Of a DNA stretch of 64,000 nt, positions 1-12,319 are shown piece after piece (position 1 is the first letter of the stretch; the number at the start of each line of letters is the position of its first letter). The notes under the pieces are model-generated. The model did not search any database, was not told the origin of the DNA, and was given only the letters and a program-made list of their open reading frames with translations. Position numbers and translations under genes: made by a program. The DNA comes from Modicisalibacter muralis (GTDB lineage: Bacteria; Pseudomonadota; Gammaproteobacteria; Pseudomonadales; Halomonadaceae): NCBI RefSeq assembly GCF_900102945.1, contig NZ_FNGI01000001.1, forward strand, positions 186,001-250,000. The letters run 5' to 3'.

Positions 1-278
1 CGCAATACGCCAGGATCGGCTTGCTCGCGACCTGCCACGGCATTGAGCACGCCGAGCCCTAGGCGCAGATTATTGTGATGGCCGCCGTAAATGGCTTCGA
101 AGCTCGTCGGATCGGTATCCAGCGTGGCGCGAATCAGGGTCTGCCAGGCGCGCTCGTCGCACTGCCCGGTGCGCGCCAACTGATCGACCACCGCGGCGGC
201 CTGGAATACGCCGGCCAGGGCAATGGCCTGGCGAGTCGTGGGGTCGTCGGGCGCGGTCTGAATCGGCGTCGCATTCAT
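1..278 (-). CDS. hflD: HflD (high-frequency lysogenization protein D homologue), partial, N-terminal part
   Basis: This is the first 92 codons of a gene that continues past the left edge. The reading frame starts at the ATG whose first base is 278 and gives an Ala-rich helical N-terminus with the segment [20 protein letters not shown], which is characteristic of HflD. The family is a small, all-helical, membrane-associated protein; in E. coli it influences phage lambda lysogeny by acting on CII. The start overlaps the mnmA stop by four bases (ATGA). Coupling of mnmA and hflD is common in gammaproteobacteria and supports the assignment. No oddities are visible in the part present. Confidence 0.85.
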   Translation of the reverse strand, partial: MNATPIQTAPDDPTTRQAIALAGVFQAAAVVDQLARTGQCDERAWQTLIRATLDTDPTSFEAIYGGHHNNLRLGLGVLNAVAGREQADPGVL

Positions 279-1471
279 GCGGCTTGTGCCCCTTGCTTCC
301 AGGCTTCGCGGATGACCCCGCCACCCAGGCAGACGTTGCCGTCGTAGAGCACCAGCGATTGGCCCGGTGTCACGGCGCGCTGCGGTTCGTCGAAAAACAC
401 TGCCACGCCGCCATCGTCACGCACGCGCATGCGGCAAGGCTTGTCGGCCTGGCGGTAGCGGGTCTTGGCGGTCAGCCTGGCTTCGCTGGATGGTGGCTTG
501 CCAGCGATCCAGTCCATCGCTTCGGTGATCAGGGCATCGGTATACAGTAACGGGTGTTGCTGGCCTTGTACGGCGATCAATACGTTGCGTTCAAGATCCT
601 TGCTGGCCACGAACCAGGGCGCATCGGGATAATCGGCCAAGCCGCCGATGCCCAGGCCCTGGCGCTGGCCCAGTGTGTGGTACATCAGGCCCATGTGCTC
701 ACCGATGACGTCGCCCTCGGGGGTTTCGATACGCCCCGGCTGGGCCGGCAGGTACTGTTGCAGGAAATCGCGAAAGCGCCGCTCGCCGATGAAGCAGATG
801 CCGGTGGAATCCTTCTTGCGCGCGGTGGCCAGGCCGTGTTTCTCGGCCAGTTCGCGCACTGCGGGTTTTTCCAGCTCGCCGATCGGAAACAGGCTGCGGG
901 CGATAGCGGCTTCGGGCACGGCATGCAGGAAATAGCTCTGATCCTTGTTGCTATCCAGCCCCTTGAGCAGTAGGGCCTGACCTTCGCGCTGGTCTTCACG
1001 CACCTGCCCTCTACGGACGTAATGCCCGGTGGCGATGTGCTCGGCGCCGAGCATCTCGGCGTAGTCGAGAAATACCTTGAACTTGATTTCACGGTTGCAA
1101 AGGATATCGGGATTGGGCGTGCGCCCGGCCTGATACTCGGCCAGGAAGTGTTCGAAGACGTTATCCCAGTACTCGGCGGCGAAGTTGGCGGTATGCAGCG
1201 TGATGCCGAGCTTTTCGCACACCGCCTGGGCGTCCGCCAGATCCTCCTTGGCGGTGCAGTATTCGCTGCCGTCGTCTTCGTCCCAGTTCTTCATGAACAG
1301 GCCTTCGACACGATAGCCCTGCTCGAGCAGCAGCAGCGCGGCAACGGAAGAATCGACGCCGCCGGACATGCCGACGATGACCTTGCCTGTGGTGGAAGGC
1401 GTCCCGGTGGCTGAAGATGCCGGGGCTTCGGAAATAGCCATTCTCGGAATAGATACTCGCAATATGCTCAT
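275..1471 (-). CDS. mnmA: tRNA-specific 2-thiouridylase MnmA
   Basis: MnmA thiolates U34 of tRNA-Lys, -Glu and -Gln in the cytoplasm, using ATP and sulfur relayed by the Tus proteins. The PP-loop SGGVDSS lies at residues 36-42. The two conserved cysteines are C125 (in NPDILCNRE) and C226 (in GICFIGE), and the C-terminal beta-barrel domain is complete. With the start given the protein has 398 aa, somewhat long for the family. An internal ATG at 1441 removes ten residues and is an equally good start, because neither has a clear Shine-Dalgarno sequence. It is the upstream member of an mnmA-hflD operon, and its stop overlaps the hflD start. Confidence 0.95.
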   Translation of the reverse strand: MSILRVSIPRMAISEAPASSATGTPSTTGKVIVGMSGGVDSSVAALLLLEQGYRVEGLFMKNWDEDDGSEYCTAKEDLADAQAVCEKLGITLHTANFAAEYWDNVFEHFLAEYQAGRTPNPDILCNREIKFKVFLDYAEMLGAEHIATGHYVRRGQVREDQREGQALLLKGLDSNKDQSYFLHAVPEAAIARSLFPIGELEKPAVRELAEKHGLATARKKDSTGICFIGERRFRDFLQQYLPAQPGRIETPEGDVIGEHMGLMYHTLGQRQGLGIGGLADYPDAPWFVASKDLERNVLIAVQGQQHPLLYTDALITEAMDWIAGKPPSSEARLTAKTRYRQADKPCRMRVRDDGGVAVFFDEPQRAVTPGQSLVLYDGNVCLGGGVIREAWKQGAQAA

Positions 1472-1552
1472 CCGCGAACGTCAGGGGTGCTCGCGTATGG
1501 AAAGGCCGAAAGATTGCGCGAGATTATACAGGCTATGGCTTCGGGCTTCGAG

Positions 1553-2002
1553 TCAGCGCTCGCGAATGACATTGAGTGGATAGACTCGCCCGCCGCGCAG
1601 GTCGCGCAGGCGCTGCATGACCAGCGGGCTGCGCAGCCGCCCAGCGCGATCGAGATCGTCGATTTCATCGAAAGTCAGCCAATGAGCGGCAACGATGCCA
1701 TCATCCAGCGGCTCGTCGAGACGCGCCAGTGGCGTACCGACGAAGGCGTGACTATGAAAGACCAGCCCATCGGCGGCGGTGAAGGTGGTCAGACCCAGGT
1801 AATCGGTGATGGCGACGTGCCAGGCGGCTTCCTCGCGGGTCTCGCGCGCGGCGGCCTCGGTCAGCCGCTCGCCGCGCTCCAGATGGCCGGCGGGCTGGTT
1901 GAACAGGCTGAAGGGGTCGCCATGGTCCTCCTCGACCAGCAGATAGCGACCAGCGCGTTCGATCACCGAGGCAACGGTGACATGCGGTGACCATCGGTTC
2001 AT
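1553..2002 (-). CDS. nudJ: Nudix hydrolase, NudJ-type phosphatase
   Basis: This is a 149-aa Nudix protein. The Nudix box [20 protein letters not shown] matches G-x5-E-x7-R-E-x2-E-E closely, with Ala instead of the usual Gly just after the EE pair. NudJ enzymes hydrolyse thiamine-pathway pyrophosphates such as HMP-PP, and nucleoside di/triphosphates. The longer frame could begin at 2083, but I chose the ATG at 2002. It is preceded by an AGAGGAAG ribosome site and overlaps the rluE stop by four bases (ATGA), which gives a normal family length. The order rluE-nudJ-mnmA-hflD is typical of gammaproteobacteria and suggests one transcript. Confidence 0.9.
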   Translation of the reverse strand: MNRWSPHVTVASVIERAGRYLLVEEDHGDPFSLFNQPAGHLERGERLTEAAARETREEAAWHVAITDYLGLTTFTAADGLVFHSHAFVGTPLARLDEPLDDGIVAAHWLTFDEIDDLDRAGRLRSPLVMQRLRDLRGGRVYPLNVIRER

Positions 2003-2601
2003 GGGCGCTTCCTCTTGCGGCGGGCCGGCTGTGCCTGATAGCGCCTGGGTGACATGGGCGCATGCAGCGTTTCGCTGCGCCACTGCCCCGGTGCCAGGCC
2101 GTCGAGCCGCCAGGCACCGATGGCCACGCGGATCAAACGCAGCGTGGGGTGGCCGACATGCGCGGTCATGCGGCGAACCTGGCGATTGCGGCCCTCGCTG
2201 ATCGTCAGCTCCAGCCAGGCGCTGGGTATGTCGTCGCGCTGGCGGATCGGCGGATTGCGCTCGGCGACCGCCGGGTCGTCGAGGCGCCGCACCTTGGCCG
2301 GGCGGGTCGGGCCGTCGTTGAGCGTGACGCCCCGGCGCAGCGCCGTCAACGCGCGTTCGCCGGGTTGGCCCTCGACCTGTACCCAGTACGTTTTGGGCTG
2401 CTTGTGCTGCGGATCGCTGATGCGATGGATCAGCGCGCCGTCGTCGGTGAGCAGCAACAGGCCCTCCGAATCGTAATCGAGGCGTCCGGCCGGATAGATA
2501 TCCGGCACGTCGATGACGCTGGCCAGCGTGGCGCGACCTTCGCGGTCGGTGAACTGCGAGAGCATGTGGTATGGCTTGTTCAGCAGGTAGAGAGTGCTCA
2601 T
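1999..2601 (-). CDS. rluE: 23S rRNA pseudouridine(2457) synthase RluE
   Basis: A 200-aa RsuA/RluE-family pseudouridine synthase. The catalytic motif [15 protein letters not shown] places the nucleophilic Asp at residue 42. A second conserved segment, [11 protein letters not shown], is the usual basic RNA-binding block. The short N-terminus has no S4 domain, which fits RluE rather than RsuA or RluB. In E. coli the enzyme modifies U2457 of 23S rRNA. It is the first gene of the leftward rluE-nudJ-mnmA-hflD run and diverges from icd across about 117 bases. Confidence 0.93.
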   Translation of the reverse strand: MSTLYLLNKPYHMLSQFTDREGRATLASVIDVPDIYPAGRLDYDSEGLLLLTDDGALIHRISDPQHKQPKTYWVQVEGQPGERALTALRRGVTLNDGPTRPAKVRRLDDPAVAERNPPIRQRDDIPSAWLELTISEGRNRQVRRMTAHVGHPTLRLIRVAIGAWRLDGLAPGQWRSETLHAPMSPRRYQAQPARRKRKRP

Positions 2602-2676
2602 CTATAGAACTTATGTCGTGACCGACTTTCGTGCGGATCGAAGCGCCAAGCCTACTCCGCGGCCGGGGGGCGATGC

Positions 2677-2682
2677 TATACT
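2677..2682 (+). promoter_or_regulatory. Possible -10 element upstream of icd
   Basis: TATACT lies 36 bases before the icd ATG in the rluE/icd divergent region. No good -35 is visible 16-18 bases further up, so this is a weak call based on the hexamer and its position only. Confidence 0.35.
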
Positions 2683-2718
2683 CCGGCCTCCACTGAACAC
2701 ATCACAGGGGAGTCATCA

Positions 2719-3975
<1,257 letters not shown>

Positions 3976-3996
3976 TTTTCAGCGTGCGACAAGATG

Positions 3997-4028
3997 ACCC
4001 CCGCTCGCCCTGCCAGCGGGGGTTTTTT
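3997..4028 (+). terminator. Intrinsic terminator of icd
   Basis: A 9-bp GC-rich stem (ACCCCCGCT with AGCGGGGGT) with a 9-nt loop, followed by six T residues, 21 bases after the icd stop codon. Confidence 0.9.
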
Positions 4029-4182
4029 CGTACGCTACCCTTGCAAGGTTGGCCCGCGGGACGCATCTTGCAATGAACCCGGACGGCCTGCGGGCGTCAA
4101 AGAACTGTTGACGTCCCGCGTGCAATTCGGCTTGTGCCGATGGATTTTGCCTCTTATGTTCAAGACACACGAGAACGTTACG

Positions 4183-4545
4183 ATGATTGCCGCGGCGATG
4201 CCCTCTTGGGCGGGGATGACACGCCCACCACAACCACAGGAAGACAGCGAGGACGACCTGGCGGTCAAGCCGGCCGACCCCGAGCTTGAAGAACCGCCAC
4301 GCTACAAGGTGATCTTGCACAACGACGACTTCACCCCCATGGAATTCGTCGTCGAGGTGTTGCAGGTCTTCTTTTACATGGATAGCGAGAAGGCCGTTCA
4401 GGTGATGCTGGCGGTGCACACCCAAGGCAAGGCGACTTGCGGCATCTTTACCCGCGATATCGCGGAAACCAAGAGTCATCTAGTCAACGATTACGCGCGA
4501 GAATGCCAGCACCCGCTGCTGTGCGATATCGACCGGGCCGACTGA
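4183..4545 (+). CDS. clpS: ATP-dependent Clp protease adaptor ClpS
   Basis: ClpS delivers proteins with N-terminal Leu, Phe, Trp or Tyr to ClpA. The core, from [20 protein letters not shown] to [15 protein letters not shown], has the NDD pocket motif, the helix [12 protein letters not shown] and the A-G-x-FTRDIAE region. The start is uncertain: in-frame ATGs lie at 4156, 4183, 4198 and 4216. I give 4183 (120 aa). The start at 4216 gives 109 aa, closest to the usual ~106 aa, but it has poor ribosome-site spacing. The sequence after residue 11 is acidic ([18 protein letters not shown]), as in most ClpS N-termini. clpA follows on the same strand after 99 bases. Confidence 0.93.
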   Translation: MIAAAMPSWAGMTRPPQPQEDSEDDLAVKPADPELEEPPRYKVILHNDDFTPMEFVVEVLQVFFYMDSEKAVQVMLAVHTQGKATCGIFTRDIAETKSHLVNDYARECQHPLLCDIDRAD

Positions 4546-4568
4546 CGTTATTGGCTAACGTGACAGTC
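4540..4568 (+). promoter_or_regulatory. Stem-loop over the clpS stop codon
   Basis: GACTG-ACGTTA-TTGGC-TAACGT-(GA)-CAGTC forms an 11-bp stem with a two-base bulge and a 5-nt loop. It covers the clpS stop codon at 4543-4545. No T-tract follows, so it is more likely an mRNA-stability or attenuation element between clpS and clpA than a terminator. Only the base pairing supports this. Confidence 0.4.
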
Positions 4569-4644
4569 TAGGGCTTGCGAAACTGCCCGATGTGCCCGAT
4601 TGTGAAAGTGCCGACGATGCCTAAGCGGCTAGAAGGGGACTGCC

Positions 4645-6909
4645 ATGCTGAGCAAAGAACTTGAACTGACCCTGAACACGGCCTTCACGGTGGCGCGCTC
4701 CAAGCGTCATGAGTTCATGACCGTCGAGCACCTGCTGCTGGCCCTACTGGATAACGCCTCCGCGGCGGATGTGCTGCGCGCCTGCGGAGCCAACCTGGAC
4801 AAGTTGCGCTCGGACCTGCAGGACTTCATCAATTCCACCACGCCGTTGATCCCCGAGGATCAGGAAGACCGCGAGACACAGCCGACGCTGGGCTTTCAGC
4901 GTGTGCTGCAGCGCGCGGTATTCCACGTTCAATCCTCCGGCAAGTCCGAAGTGACGGGCGCCAACGTGCTGGTGGCGATTTTCTCCGAACAGGAAAGCCA
5001 GGCGGTTTATTTCCTCAAACAACAGAACGTGGCGCGTGTCGATGCGGTCAACTATATCGCCCACGGTATCTCCAAGGTTGCCGGCCATGGCCAGAGCCCG
5101 TCGCCGTCCCAGGACGCCGAAGAGGGCGAGGAAGGCGTGAGCGAAGGCAATGCGCATCCGTTGACCGGCTATGCCACCAATCTCAACGAGCAGGCGCGAC
5201 TCGGCAAGATCGACCCGCTGATCGGGCGCGATCATGAACTCGAGCGCACGGTGCAGATTCTCGCCCGGCGACGCAAGAACAACCCGTTGCTGGTGGGTGA
5301 GGCCGGTGTCGGCAAGACCGCCATCGCCGAGGGCCTGGCCAAGCGGATCGTCGAAGAAGACGTCCCCGACGTGATCAGCGACGCCGTGGTCTATTCGCTG
5401 GACATGGGCGCGCTGCTCGCCGGCACCAAATACCGCGGCGACTTCGAGAAGCGCCTGAAGAGCCTGCTGGCCGAACTCAAGAAGCAGCCCAACTCGATTC
5501 TGTTCATCGACGAGATCCACACCGTGATCGGCGCCGGCGCGGCGTCCGGTGGCGTGATGGACGCCTCCAACCTGCTCAAGCCGCTGCTGTCGTCCGGTGA
5601 TCTGCGCTGCATTGGCTCGACCACCTTCCAGGAATTCCGCGGCATCTTCGAGAAGGATCGCGCGCTGGCACGGCGTTTCCAGAAGGTCGACGTCATGGAG
5701 CCCTCCGTCGAGGACACCATTCGCATTCTCAAGGGGTTGCGCGGGCGCTTCGAGGAGCATCACCAGCTCAAGTACACCGACTCGGCGCTGGATAGCGCGG
5801 TACGTCTGGCGGATCGCTATATCAACGATCGTCACCTACCGGACAAGGCCATCGACGTGATCGACGAGGCGGGCGCTCACCAGCGGCTGTTGCCGCCCGA
5901 GGTACGGGTGTCGACCATCGACGTCGAGCAGGTCGAGGCGATAGTCGCGTCGATCGCGCGGATTCCGCCGAAGAGCGTTTCCAGCTCCGATCGCAAGCTG
6001 CTGTCGAACCTGGAGCGCGATCTTAAAATGCTGGTGTTCGGCCAGGATGAAGCCATCCAGAGCCTGTCGGCGGCGATCAAGCTGTCGCGGGCCGGGCTCA
6101 AGTCGCCCGACAAGCCAGTCGGCAGCTTCCTGTTCTCCGGGCCGACCGGGGTCGGCAAGACAGAGGTGGCGCGCCAGCTCGCCCAGTTGATGGGCATCGA
6201 ACTGGTGCGCTTCGACATGTCGGAGTACATGGAGCGACACACCGTGTCACGGCTGATCGGCGCGCCGCCGGGCTATGTCGGTTACGATCAGGGCGGGTTG
6301 CTGACCGAGGCGATCACCAAGCAGCCGCACTGCGTGCTGTTGCTCGACGAGATCGAGAAGGCGCACCCCGAGGTCTTCAACCTGCTGCTGCAGGTCATGG
6401 ACCATGGTCGTCTGACCGACAACAACGGCCGCGAGGCGGACTTCCGTCACGTGATCGTGATCATGACCTCGAATGCCGGCGCCGAGCAGATTTCACGGCG
6501 CTCCATCGGCTTTCAGTCGCAGGATCACTCCACCGACGGCATGGAGATCATCCGCAAGACCTTCTCGCCGGAGTTCCGCAACCGTCTGGATGGCATCATC
6601 CAGTTCCACGGGCTGGCGCCGTCGGTGGTGCGCAGCGTAGTCGACAAGTTCCTGGTCGAACTGCAGGCGCAACTCGACGAGAAGCGTGTCCAGCTCGATG
6701 TCGACGAACAGGCCCGGGCCTGGTTGGCCGAACAGGGCTACGATCCGGAGATGGGCGCGCGACCCATGGCGCGTGTGCTTCAGGAGAAGCTCAAGAAGCC
6801 GTTGGCCGAAATGATCCTGTTCGGCGATCTCGCCGAACATGGTGGGCTGGTTCACGTCACGGTGGAGGGTGGCGAACTGCATCTGGCCACGGAAGCGGAA
6901 CTGGCCTGA
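4645..6909 (+). CDS. clpA: ATP-dependent Clp protease ATP-binding subunit ClpA
   Basis: Hexameric AAA+ unfoldase that feeds ClpP and takes N-degron substrates from ClpS. The 754-aa protein (E. coli 758) has an N-domain (about 1-145), an acidic linker (150-170) and two AAA modules: Walker A1 at 218-225, Walker B1 D289-E290, Walker A2 at 499-506 and Walker B2 D568-E569. The ClpP-docking tripeptide is IGF at 621-623, where E. coli has IGL. AAGGGGA precedes the ATG. clpP is not in the window. An intrinsic terminator follows. Confidence 0.97.
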   Translation: MLSKELELTLNTAFTVARSKRHEFMTVEHLLLALLDNASAADVLRACGANLDKLRSDLQDFINSTTPLIPEDQEDRETQPTLGFQRVLQRAVFHVQSSGKSEVTGANVLVAIFSEQESQAVYFLKQQNVARVDAVNYIAHGISKVAGHGQSPSPSQDAEEGEEGVSEGNAHPLTGYATNLNEQARLGKIDPLIGRDHELERTVQILARRRKNNPLLVGEAGVGKTAIAEGLAKRIVEEDVPDVISDAVVYSLDMGALLAGTKYRGDFEKRLKSLLAELKKQPNSILFIDEIHTVIGAGAASGGVMDASNLLKPLLSSGDLRCIGSTTFQEFRGIFEKDRALARRFQKVDVMEPSVEDTIRILKGLRGRFEEHHQLKYTDSALDSAVRLADRYINDRHLPDKAIDVIDEAGAHQRLLPPEVRVSTIDVEQVEAIVASIARIPPKSVSSSDRKLLSNLERDLKMLVFGQDEAIQSLSAAIKLSRAGLKSPDKPVGSFLFSGPTGVGKTEVARQLAQLMGIELVRFDMSEYMERHTVSRLIGAPPGYVGYDQGGLLTEAITKQPHCVLLLDEIEKAHPEVFNLLLQVMDHGRLTDNNGREADFRHVIVIMTSNAGAEQISRRSIGFQSQDHSTDGMEIIRKTFSPEFRNRLDGIIQFHGLAPSVVRSVVDKFLVELQAQLDEKRVQLDVDEQARAWLAEQGYDPEMGARPMARVLQEKLKKPLAEMILFGDLAEHGGLVHVTVEGGELHLATEAELA

Positions 6910-6977
6910 TTGAGGCATCGGCCGGGAGGAGGGCCGTCTTGCCTGTCTCCCGGTCAGCGAGTCTTTAGCGATGCTTG

Positions 6978-7003
6978 CGCCCTGTCGATGACGGGGCGTT
7001 TTA
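6978..7003 (+). terminator. Intrinsic terminator downstream of clpA
   Basis: A 9-bp stem (CGCCCTGTC pairing GACGGGGCG with one G-T pair) with the short loop GAT and a TTTTATT tail, about 70 bases after the clpA stop. Confidence 0.8.
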
Positions 7004-7050
7004 TTGAGGCTGATGGTATGCAGCGCGCAGGGGCCGGTCGTCGAATTTTG

Positions 7051-7082
7051 CGAGCGCAGGCAGTTTTCGTACGAAGCCTAGC
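7051..7082 (-). repeat. 32-nt 3'-end repeat, copy A (contains the infA stop codon)
   Basis: Read on the minus strand it starts GCTAGGCTTCGTACGAAAAC and ends TGCCTGCGCTCG. The TAG in the first five bases is the infA stop. Two further copies at 29286-29317 (minus) and 37233-37264 (plus) align without gaps over 32 positions, and each also contains the TAG stop of an unrelated gene. Confidence 0.7.
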
Positions 7083-7296
7083 GTGAGCGGTAGACGATGC
7101 GCCCCTTGGACAGGTCGTAGGGCGTGAGCTCGACCTTGACCTTGTCACCGGTGAGTATGCGGATATAGTTCTTGCGCATCTTGCCCGAAATATGGGCGGT
7201 CACCACATGGCCGTTCTCAAGTTCGACGCGAAACATGGTGTTGGGCAGGGTGTCGACGACGACACCTTCCATTTCAATATGATCTTCTCGGGCCAT
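7078..7296 (-). CDS. infA: Translation initiation factor IF-1
   Basis: Complete 72-aa S1-like OB-fold protein. It matches IF-1 throughout, including [38 protein letters not shown] and the C-terminal [12 protein letters not shown]. It binds the 30S A site with IF-2 and IF-3 during initiation. A GAGGAA ribosome site lies 8 bases before the ATG. It sits between bpt and clpA; infA beside clpA and aat is a recurring gammaproteobacterial arrangement. The stop codon lies inside a 32-nt dispersed repeat. Confidence 0.98.
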   Translation of the reverse strand: MAREDHIEMEGVVVDTLPNTMFRVELENGHVVTAHISGKMRKNYIRILTGDKVKVELTPYDLSKGRIVYRSR

Positions 7297-7422
7297 ATAG
7301 GCGGTTCCTCGAGTGTGGGTCGCGACGCATGATAGCAGGGCAATCGCTTATCGCGTCGCCTTCGCTAATCAAGATAGCCCGATATTGTGCCGCATGCCGC
7401 GCGCCAAGGCAAAAATCACGTC

Positions 7423-8163
7423 TCATAGCGGGATGGAACGACGCCAATGACGACCGTCGAGAAACTCCAGAGGCTGGAAAGCCCGCTTATAATTCATTTT
7501 GGGCGATTCGCGAATCCAGTAGCCCAGATAGACGTGGGGCAGGCCGTGTTCGCGGGCCTTGTCGATCTGGCAGAGTACGGCATACGTGCCCAGCGAGCGG
7601 CGTTCGAAGATGGGGGAGGGGTCGAAAAACGTATAGATGGCCGATAGCCCGTGACCCAACAGGTCGATGGCGGCCACCGCGAGCAGTTTGTCGTCGAGAC
7701 GAAATTCGAGCAGTCGTGCATAAGGATGATCCAGTGTCAGGAAGGTTCGGTATTGCTCGTGGCTGGGTGGATACATATCGCCATCGGCATGGCGAGCGCG
7801 AATATAGCGCGCATAAAGCGCGTAATGCTCGCTATCGAAGGCGGCCGGACGTTCATGGACCGTCAGGTCCGCGTTGCGGCGCTTGAGCCTGCGCTGAGTG
7901 CGGTTGGGAATGAAGTCGGCAACCGGAATGCGCACCGAGATGCAGGCGCTGCAGCCCTCGCAATGCGGTCGGTAAAGGTGACGCCCGCTGCGCCGGAACC
8001 CCAACAGCGCCAAGGCATCGTAGACGCCCTGACCGGGAGATTCCTGGGGATCGAGAAACAAGGTGGTGGCTTCACGGCCTGGCAAATAACTGCACGCATG
8101 AGGCACAGTAAGAAAGAAGCGCAGATCCCGCGCCGGCGGCTGTTGCACAGCGCTACTGCTCAC
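7423..8163 (-). CDS. bpt: Aspartate/glutamate leucyltransferase (Bpt, ATE family)
   Basis: Transfers Leu from Leu-tRNA to N-terminal Asp or Glu, creating a ClpS-readable N-degron. The N-terminal segment ([20 protein letters not shown]) and [17 protein letters not shown] carry the conserved cysteines of the ATE fold. [10 protein letters not shown] and the C-terminal [13 protein letters not shown] block are also typical. I chose the GTG at 8163 (246 aa): AGGAGG lies 8 bases upstream and it overlaps the aat end by 11 bases. The frame is open further to 8235 but would then lie deeper inside aat. With aat it forms the tagging half of the pathway, beside clpS and clpA. Confidence 0.93.
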   Translation of the reverse strand: MSSSAVQQPPARDLRFFLTVPHACSYLPGREATTLFLDPQESPGQGVYDALALLGFRRSGRHLYRPHCEGCSACISVRIPVADFIPNRTQRRLKRRNADLTVHERPAAFDSEHYALYARYIRARHADGDMYPPSHEQYRTFLTLDHPYARLLEFRLDDKLLAVAAIDLLGHGLSAIYTFFDPSPIFERRSLGTYAVLCQIDKAREHGLPHVYLGYWIRESPKMNYKRAFQPLEFLDGRHWRRSIPL

Positions 8164-8872
8164 GTACTTCGCCTCCTGGGTCACATGATGGAGAAGCCGG
8201 ATCCCAGCGGGTTGCCGGTTGATCCACATACTCATTAAGGTAGTCGATGAACTCGCTACGGGCGATACTCCGCGCGCCCAGGCTGACCAGGTGCGGGGTC
8301 GGCATCTGGCAATCGATCAGGCCGCCGCCCTGTGCCCGAAGATGCTGTGCCAGATGCACCAGTGCGATCTTGGAAGCATCGCGCTCGACAGAGAACATCG
8401 ATTCGCCGAAGAACATTCGCCCGAGCGCGACGCCGTACAGGCCGCCGACCAAACGCTCATCGCGCCAGATCTCGATGGAGTGGGCATGGCCGAGCAGATG
8501 CAGGCGAAGATAGGCGTCCTGCATCGACGCAGTGATCCAGGTGCCTTCGGCGTCGGCTCGCGGAGCGGCACAGGCCTCGACGACCGCCGCGAAAGCGCTG
8601 TCGCAGGTGGCATGGAAACCGCCATTGCGCAGGCGCTTGGCCAGGCTCCGGGTGATGCGAATGTGCTCGGGAAACAGTACCAGGCGTGGGTCGGGGCTCC
8701 ACCACAGAATCGGCTGGTCCTCACCAAACCAGGGAAAGATGCCGCGCCGATAGGCGGCCAACAGCCAGTCCGGTGTCAGCGCACCGCCGGCGGCCAGCAG
8801 GCCATCGGGTTCGTCGAGCGCGGTATCGAGAGGCGGAAAATGAATCGATTGGGCGGGTAGCCAGGGCAGCAT
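8153..8872 (-). CDS. aat: Leucyl/phenylalanyl-tRNA--protein transferase
   Basis: Adds Leu or Phe to proteins with N-terminal Arg or Lys, the first committed step of the bacterial N-degron route. The 239-aa protein has the family signatures [54 protein letters not shown] and [19 protein letters not shown]. It is the first gene of the leftward aat-bpt(-infA) group, and its last 11 bases overlap the bpt start. It diverges from ftsK across 252 bases in which I see no gene. Confidence 0.96.
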   Translation of the reverse strand: MLPWLPAQSIHFPPLDTALDEPDGLLAAGGALTPDWLLAAYRRGIFPWFGEDQPILWWSPDPRLVLFPEHIRITRSLAKRLRNGGFHATCDSAFAAVVEACAAPRADAEGTWITASMQDAYLRLHLLGHAHSIEIWRDERLVGGLYGVALGRMFFGESMFSVERDASKIALVHLAQHLRAQGGGLIDCQMPTPHLVSLGARSIARSEFIDYLNEYVDQPATRWDPASPSCDPGGEVREQ

Positions 8873-9124
8873 GGTGTTCAGTCATCGCGTTGGGAGAGCC
8901 GCAATGGGCCAGTTTGCCGCCGTTCTCCGGCGATCACAACGCTTGGTGAGCCGAGCGATGGCAATGAGGCGCACTGCCCCCTGTGCCACATGGCTCAGGC
9001 TCGGTATGATGTCGTCCTCGCAAAGACAATGCCCATGCCCGCTGGTTGGCCCGGGGCGACTCGAGCGAGATCGTCCCGGTAGAGCTCGGTCGGCGGGTAG
9101 GGTGGTAGGAAGGGGGTAGGCCAT

Positions 9125-12100
9125 TTGAGTGTCAAGAAAAAGACCGACGGACGTCGACGCACGACGACGACCCAGGCCAAGGAACAAGCTCGCCGCTTCG
9201 GTTTGCGCCTGCAAGGGGTGTCCCGTGAAGGCGTCATTATCGTATTGCTGGCGGCCTGTGTGTTCCTGCTGTTGGCGATGTTCAGTTATTCACCGCAGGA
9301 CCCGGGTTGGTCGCACAGTGGGCCGGGGCAGGACGTGGACAACTGGATGGGGCCGATCGGCGCCTGGCTGTCCGATGTGCTGTATTCGCTGTTCGGGGCC
9401 AGTGCCCTGTGGTGGCCGGGCATGCTGGGTTTTGCTGCCTGGCGGCTGATGCGCCGTCGCGAGGTGCGTCTGGAGTGGGATGCCACGGCATTGGCGGTCA
9501 GGGCCGGCGGCCTGGTGCTGCTGCTGCTTGCCACTACCAGTCTGGGCGCGCTGCACTTCTTCAACCCGCAGAGCGAACTGCCTTATTCGGCGGGCGGCAT
9601 TCTCGGCGAAGGGTTGGCCGAGGCACTGGTGCCGTTGGTGGGGCTGCGTGGCGCGACATTGCTGTCGATCGCATCGTTTCTGTGTGCGTTTCCGCTGTTC
9701 TCGGGGCTGTCGTGGCTGACGGTAATGGACGAGTTGGGATCGCTCGCCCACCGCCTGCTGCGTTGGGTGGGCCGCCAGTTTGGTGGTGCGCGTACGCAGT
9801 TGGCAAACCGTCGCGAGGCGCGCGTGGATGCCATCGCCGAGCAACCGACGCCTGAGCGGGAAGACGCTGGCGTGCAGGCGAGCGACAGGCCATCCTGGTG
9901 GCGGCGCTGGTTTGGTCGCGACAAAGGGCCGCAGCTTGATCGTTGGGACGCCGAGCCGGCGCTGGCCGGTGGCCGGCGCGAACCCCAGTTGCATGAATTC
10001 GACGACCCGGACTCGGCACCTGGAACCGGCATGGCGCTGCGCGCCGAGCGTGACGCGGGAATCGCGATTCCCTGGGACGTACCGGAGCGCACGCCCTCCG
10101 CCAAGCGGCCCGAAGCGGCGTATACCGCCCAGGAAGCGCGGATAAAAGCGGCTTTCGGCGCATCCCGCTCCGAGCCGGCAACCGCGCATGGCGCTCAGCA
10201 GTCACCCACGGCGAGCAAGGAAGTCGCATTGCGCGCCGACGTGACCCGTCGGCGCATGCCCGAGCCTGGCGAGCCAGCGTCTAAACAGGCCACGCATGGC
10301 CCGGCCGAGCCTATTCTTCCCGATGACGACGAGCCGATCATCCCGCCTAGTGTATCGCGCCCACCCGCTGGCGATTCATCGCCAGCGCCCACTCGCCATG
10401 AGCCAGCGCGAGAAGAGCCACGTGATGAGTCGGCCGATAGCCGTCAGGACCATGCCGCTTCGGCATCCTCGGCTTCGTCGCCGCATTCCGTGGCGCGCCA
10501 GGGGCCGCCCGCCATCAATTGGGACGAGTGGGATGACAGCGACGATGAGGCGGATGCCAATGAGCCACGCCTGAGCTGGAGCGACGCGACAGCCGAGAGA
10601 CGAGACGATGCGCCGGAGGACGATGACATACCCTTGTCTGCCGTCGAGGCCGGAGCGAGCGCCACGCCCGATGAGTTGGATGACGACGATGTGCCGTGCA
10701 TGGCGAGTGCCGATCAGGCACGAGCCGCGGCCGATGATCCCGAAGGGCCGACCCTGTGGACGGTAGAGCACTTGCAAAGCCAGCGCCCGGTGATGGATAA
10801 CCTCCCCGAGCCCGGTGGCGAGCTGCCGTCGTTGCGTCTGCTGACGCCACCCGATCCTGCCAAGCCCAATTACTCGCCGCAGCAACTCGTCGATATGGCC
10901 GAACTGCTCGAGATGCGTCTTCAGGAGTATGGCGTCAAGGCCGAAGTCGTCGAAACCTGGCCGGGACCGGTCATCACGCGCTTCGAGATCAAACCGGCGG
11001 CCGGGGTCAAGGTTTCCAAGATCAGCAATCTGGCCAAGGATCTGGCACGCTCGCTGATGGTCAAGAGCGTGCGCGTGGTCGAGGTGATTCCCGGTCGTCC
11101 CACGGTGGGTATCGAGATTCCCAACCCCAATCGGGCGATGATTCGTCTGCGCGAGGTCATCGACTCCGACGCCTATCAGCAGGCGGCTTCACCGCTGACG
11201 TTGGCGCTAGGCCACGATATCGGCGGCGGCCCGGTGGTCGCCAACCTCGGCAAGATGCCGCACCTGCTGGTAGCCGGCACCACCGGTTCGGGCAAGTCGG
11301 TGGGGGTCAACGGCATGCTCATCTCGATGCTGCTCAAGGCCACACCCGACGACGTACGCATGATCATGGTCGACCCCAAGATGCTCGAACTGTCGGTCTA
11401 CGATGGCATTCCGCATTTGCTGGCGCCGGTGGTCACCGACATGAAAGAGGCCGCCAACGGCCTGCGCTGGTGCGTGGCCGAGATGGAGCGACGCTACAAG
11501 CTGATGGCGGCGATGGGCGTGCGTAACATCGCCGGCTTCAACGCCAAGCTCGACGAGGCCGAGCGTGCCGGTGCCCAGGTCGCCGACCCGCTGTGGGAGC
11601 CGCAGCCGTGGCAGATGCACGAACAGCCGCCGGTGCTCGAGAAACTGCCCTATATCGTGGTGGTGATCGACGAATTCGCCGATATGTTCATGATCGTCGG
11701 CAAGAAGGTCGAAGAGCTGATCGCGCGTCTGGCACAGAAGGCGCGCGCTGCGGGTATCCACCTGATTCTGGCCACCCAGCGGCCGTCGGTGGATGTGGTT
11801 ACCGGGCTGATCAAGGCCAATATTCCCACTCGTATGGCGTTTCAGGTGTCGTCGAAGGTCGATTCGCGGACGATTCTCGACCAAGGCGGCGCCGAAGCGC
11901 TGCTCGGCCATGGCGATATGCTCTACCTGCCCGCCGGCTCCGGCATGCCGACCCGCGTGCATGGCGCCTTCGTCGATGACGATGAAGTGCACCGGGTGGT
12001 CGAGGACTGGAAGCGTCGCGGCGAGCCGGAATATATCGACGAGATCCTGACCGGTGGCGTGAGCGCCGAAGCGCTGACCGGCCTCGAGGCCGATGGCAGC

Positions 12101-12319
12101 GAGGGCGGCGATGCCGAGCAGGATGCGCTCTACGACGAAGCGGTGATGTTCGTGACCGAGACGCGCCGGGCGTCGATCTCGGCCGTGCAGCGCCGCTTCA
12201 AGATCGGCTACAACCGCGCCGCAAGGCTGGTCGAGGCCATGGAAGCGGCCGGGGTGGTGTCGTCGATGGGCACCAACGGCAGCCGGGAGGTGCTGGCGCC
12301 GCCGCCGGTCGGTGGATAA
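9125..12319 (+). CDS. ftsK: DNA translocase FtsK
   Basis: Septal DNA pump that resolves chromosome dimers and recruits division proteins. The 1064-aa protein has four N-terminal membrane segments (about residues 38-205), a long acidic Pro/Ala/Asp/Glu-rich linker (about 210-560) and the motor with Walker A GTTGSGKS at 718-725 and Walker B D849-E850. The C-terminal gamma winged helix (about 1000-1064) includes [18 protein letters not shown], which reads KOPS sites. The start is TTG at 9125, with GGAAGGGGG eight to nine bases upstream; no ATG or GTG in this frame fits better. lolA follows, as in many gammaproteobacteria. Confidence 0.96.
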   Translation: MSVKKKTDGRRRTTTTQAKEQARRFGLRLQGVSREGVIIVLLAACVFLLLAMFSYSPQDPGWSHSGPGQDVDNWMGPIGAWLSDVLYSLFGASALWWPGMLGFAAWRLMRRREVRLEWDATALAVRAGGLVLLLLATTSLGALHFFNPQSELPYSAGGILGEGLAEALVPLVGLRGATLLSIASFLCAFPLFSGLSWLTVMDELGSLAHRLLRWVGRQFGGARTQLANRREARVDAIAEQPTPEREDAGVQASDRPSWWRRWFGRDKGPQLDRWDAEPALAGGRREPQLHEFDDPDSAPGTGMALRAERDAGIAIPWDVPERTPSAKRPEAAYTAQEARIKAAFGASRSEPATAHGAQQSPTASKEVALRADVTRRRMPEPGEPASKQATHGPAEPILPDDDEPIIPPSVSRPPAGDSSPAPTRHEPAREEPRDESADSRQDHAASASSASSPHSVARQGPPAINWDEWDDSDDEADANEPRLSWSDATAERRDDAPEDDDIPLSAVEAGASATPDELDDDDVPCMASADQARAAADDPEGPTLWTVEHLQSQRPVMDNLPEPGGELPSLRLLTPPDPAKPNYSPQQLVDMAELLEMRLQEYGVKAEVVETWPGPVITRFEIKPAAGVKVSKISNLAKDLARSLMVKSVRVVEVIPGRPTVGIEIPNPNRAMIRLREVIDSDAYQQAASPLTLALGHDIGGGPVVANLGKMPHLLVAGTTGSGKSVGVNGMLISMLLKATPDDVRMIMVDPKMLELSVYDGIPHLLAPVVTDMKEAANGLRWCVAEMERRYKLMAAMGVRNIAGFNAKLDEAERAGAQVADPLWEPQPWQMHEQPPVLEKLPYIVVVIDEFADMFMIVGKKVEELIARLAQKARAAGIHLILATQRPSVDVVTGLIKANIPTRMAFQVSSKVDSRTILDQGGAEALLGHGDMLYLPAGSGMPTRVHGAFVDDDEVHRVVEDWKRRGEPEYIDEILTGGVSAEALTGLEADGSEGGDAEQDALYDEAVMFVTETRRASISAVQRRFKIGYNRAARLVEAMEAAGVVSSMGTNGSREVLAPPPVGG

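Noticed and set aside
4744-5835. 363-codon open frame antisense to clpA
   Set aside because: It lies fully inside a conserved gene with clear motifs. Such shadows are common in high-GC DNA.
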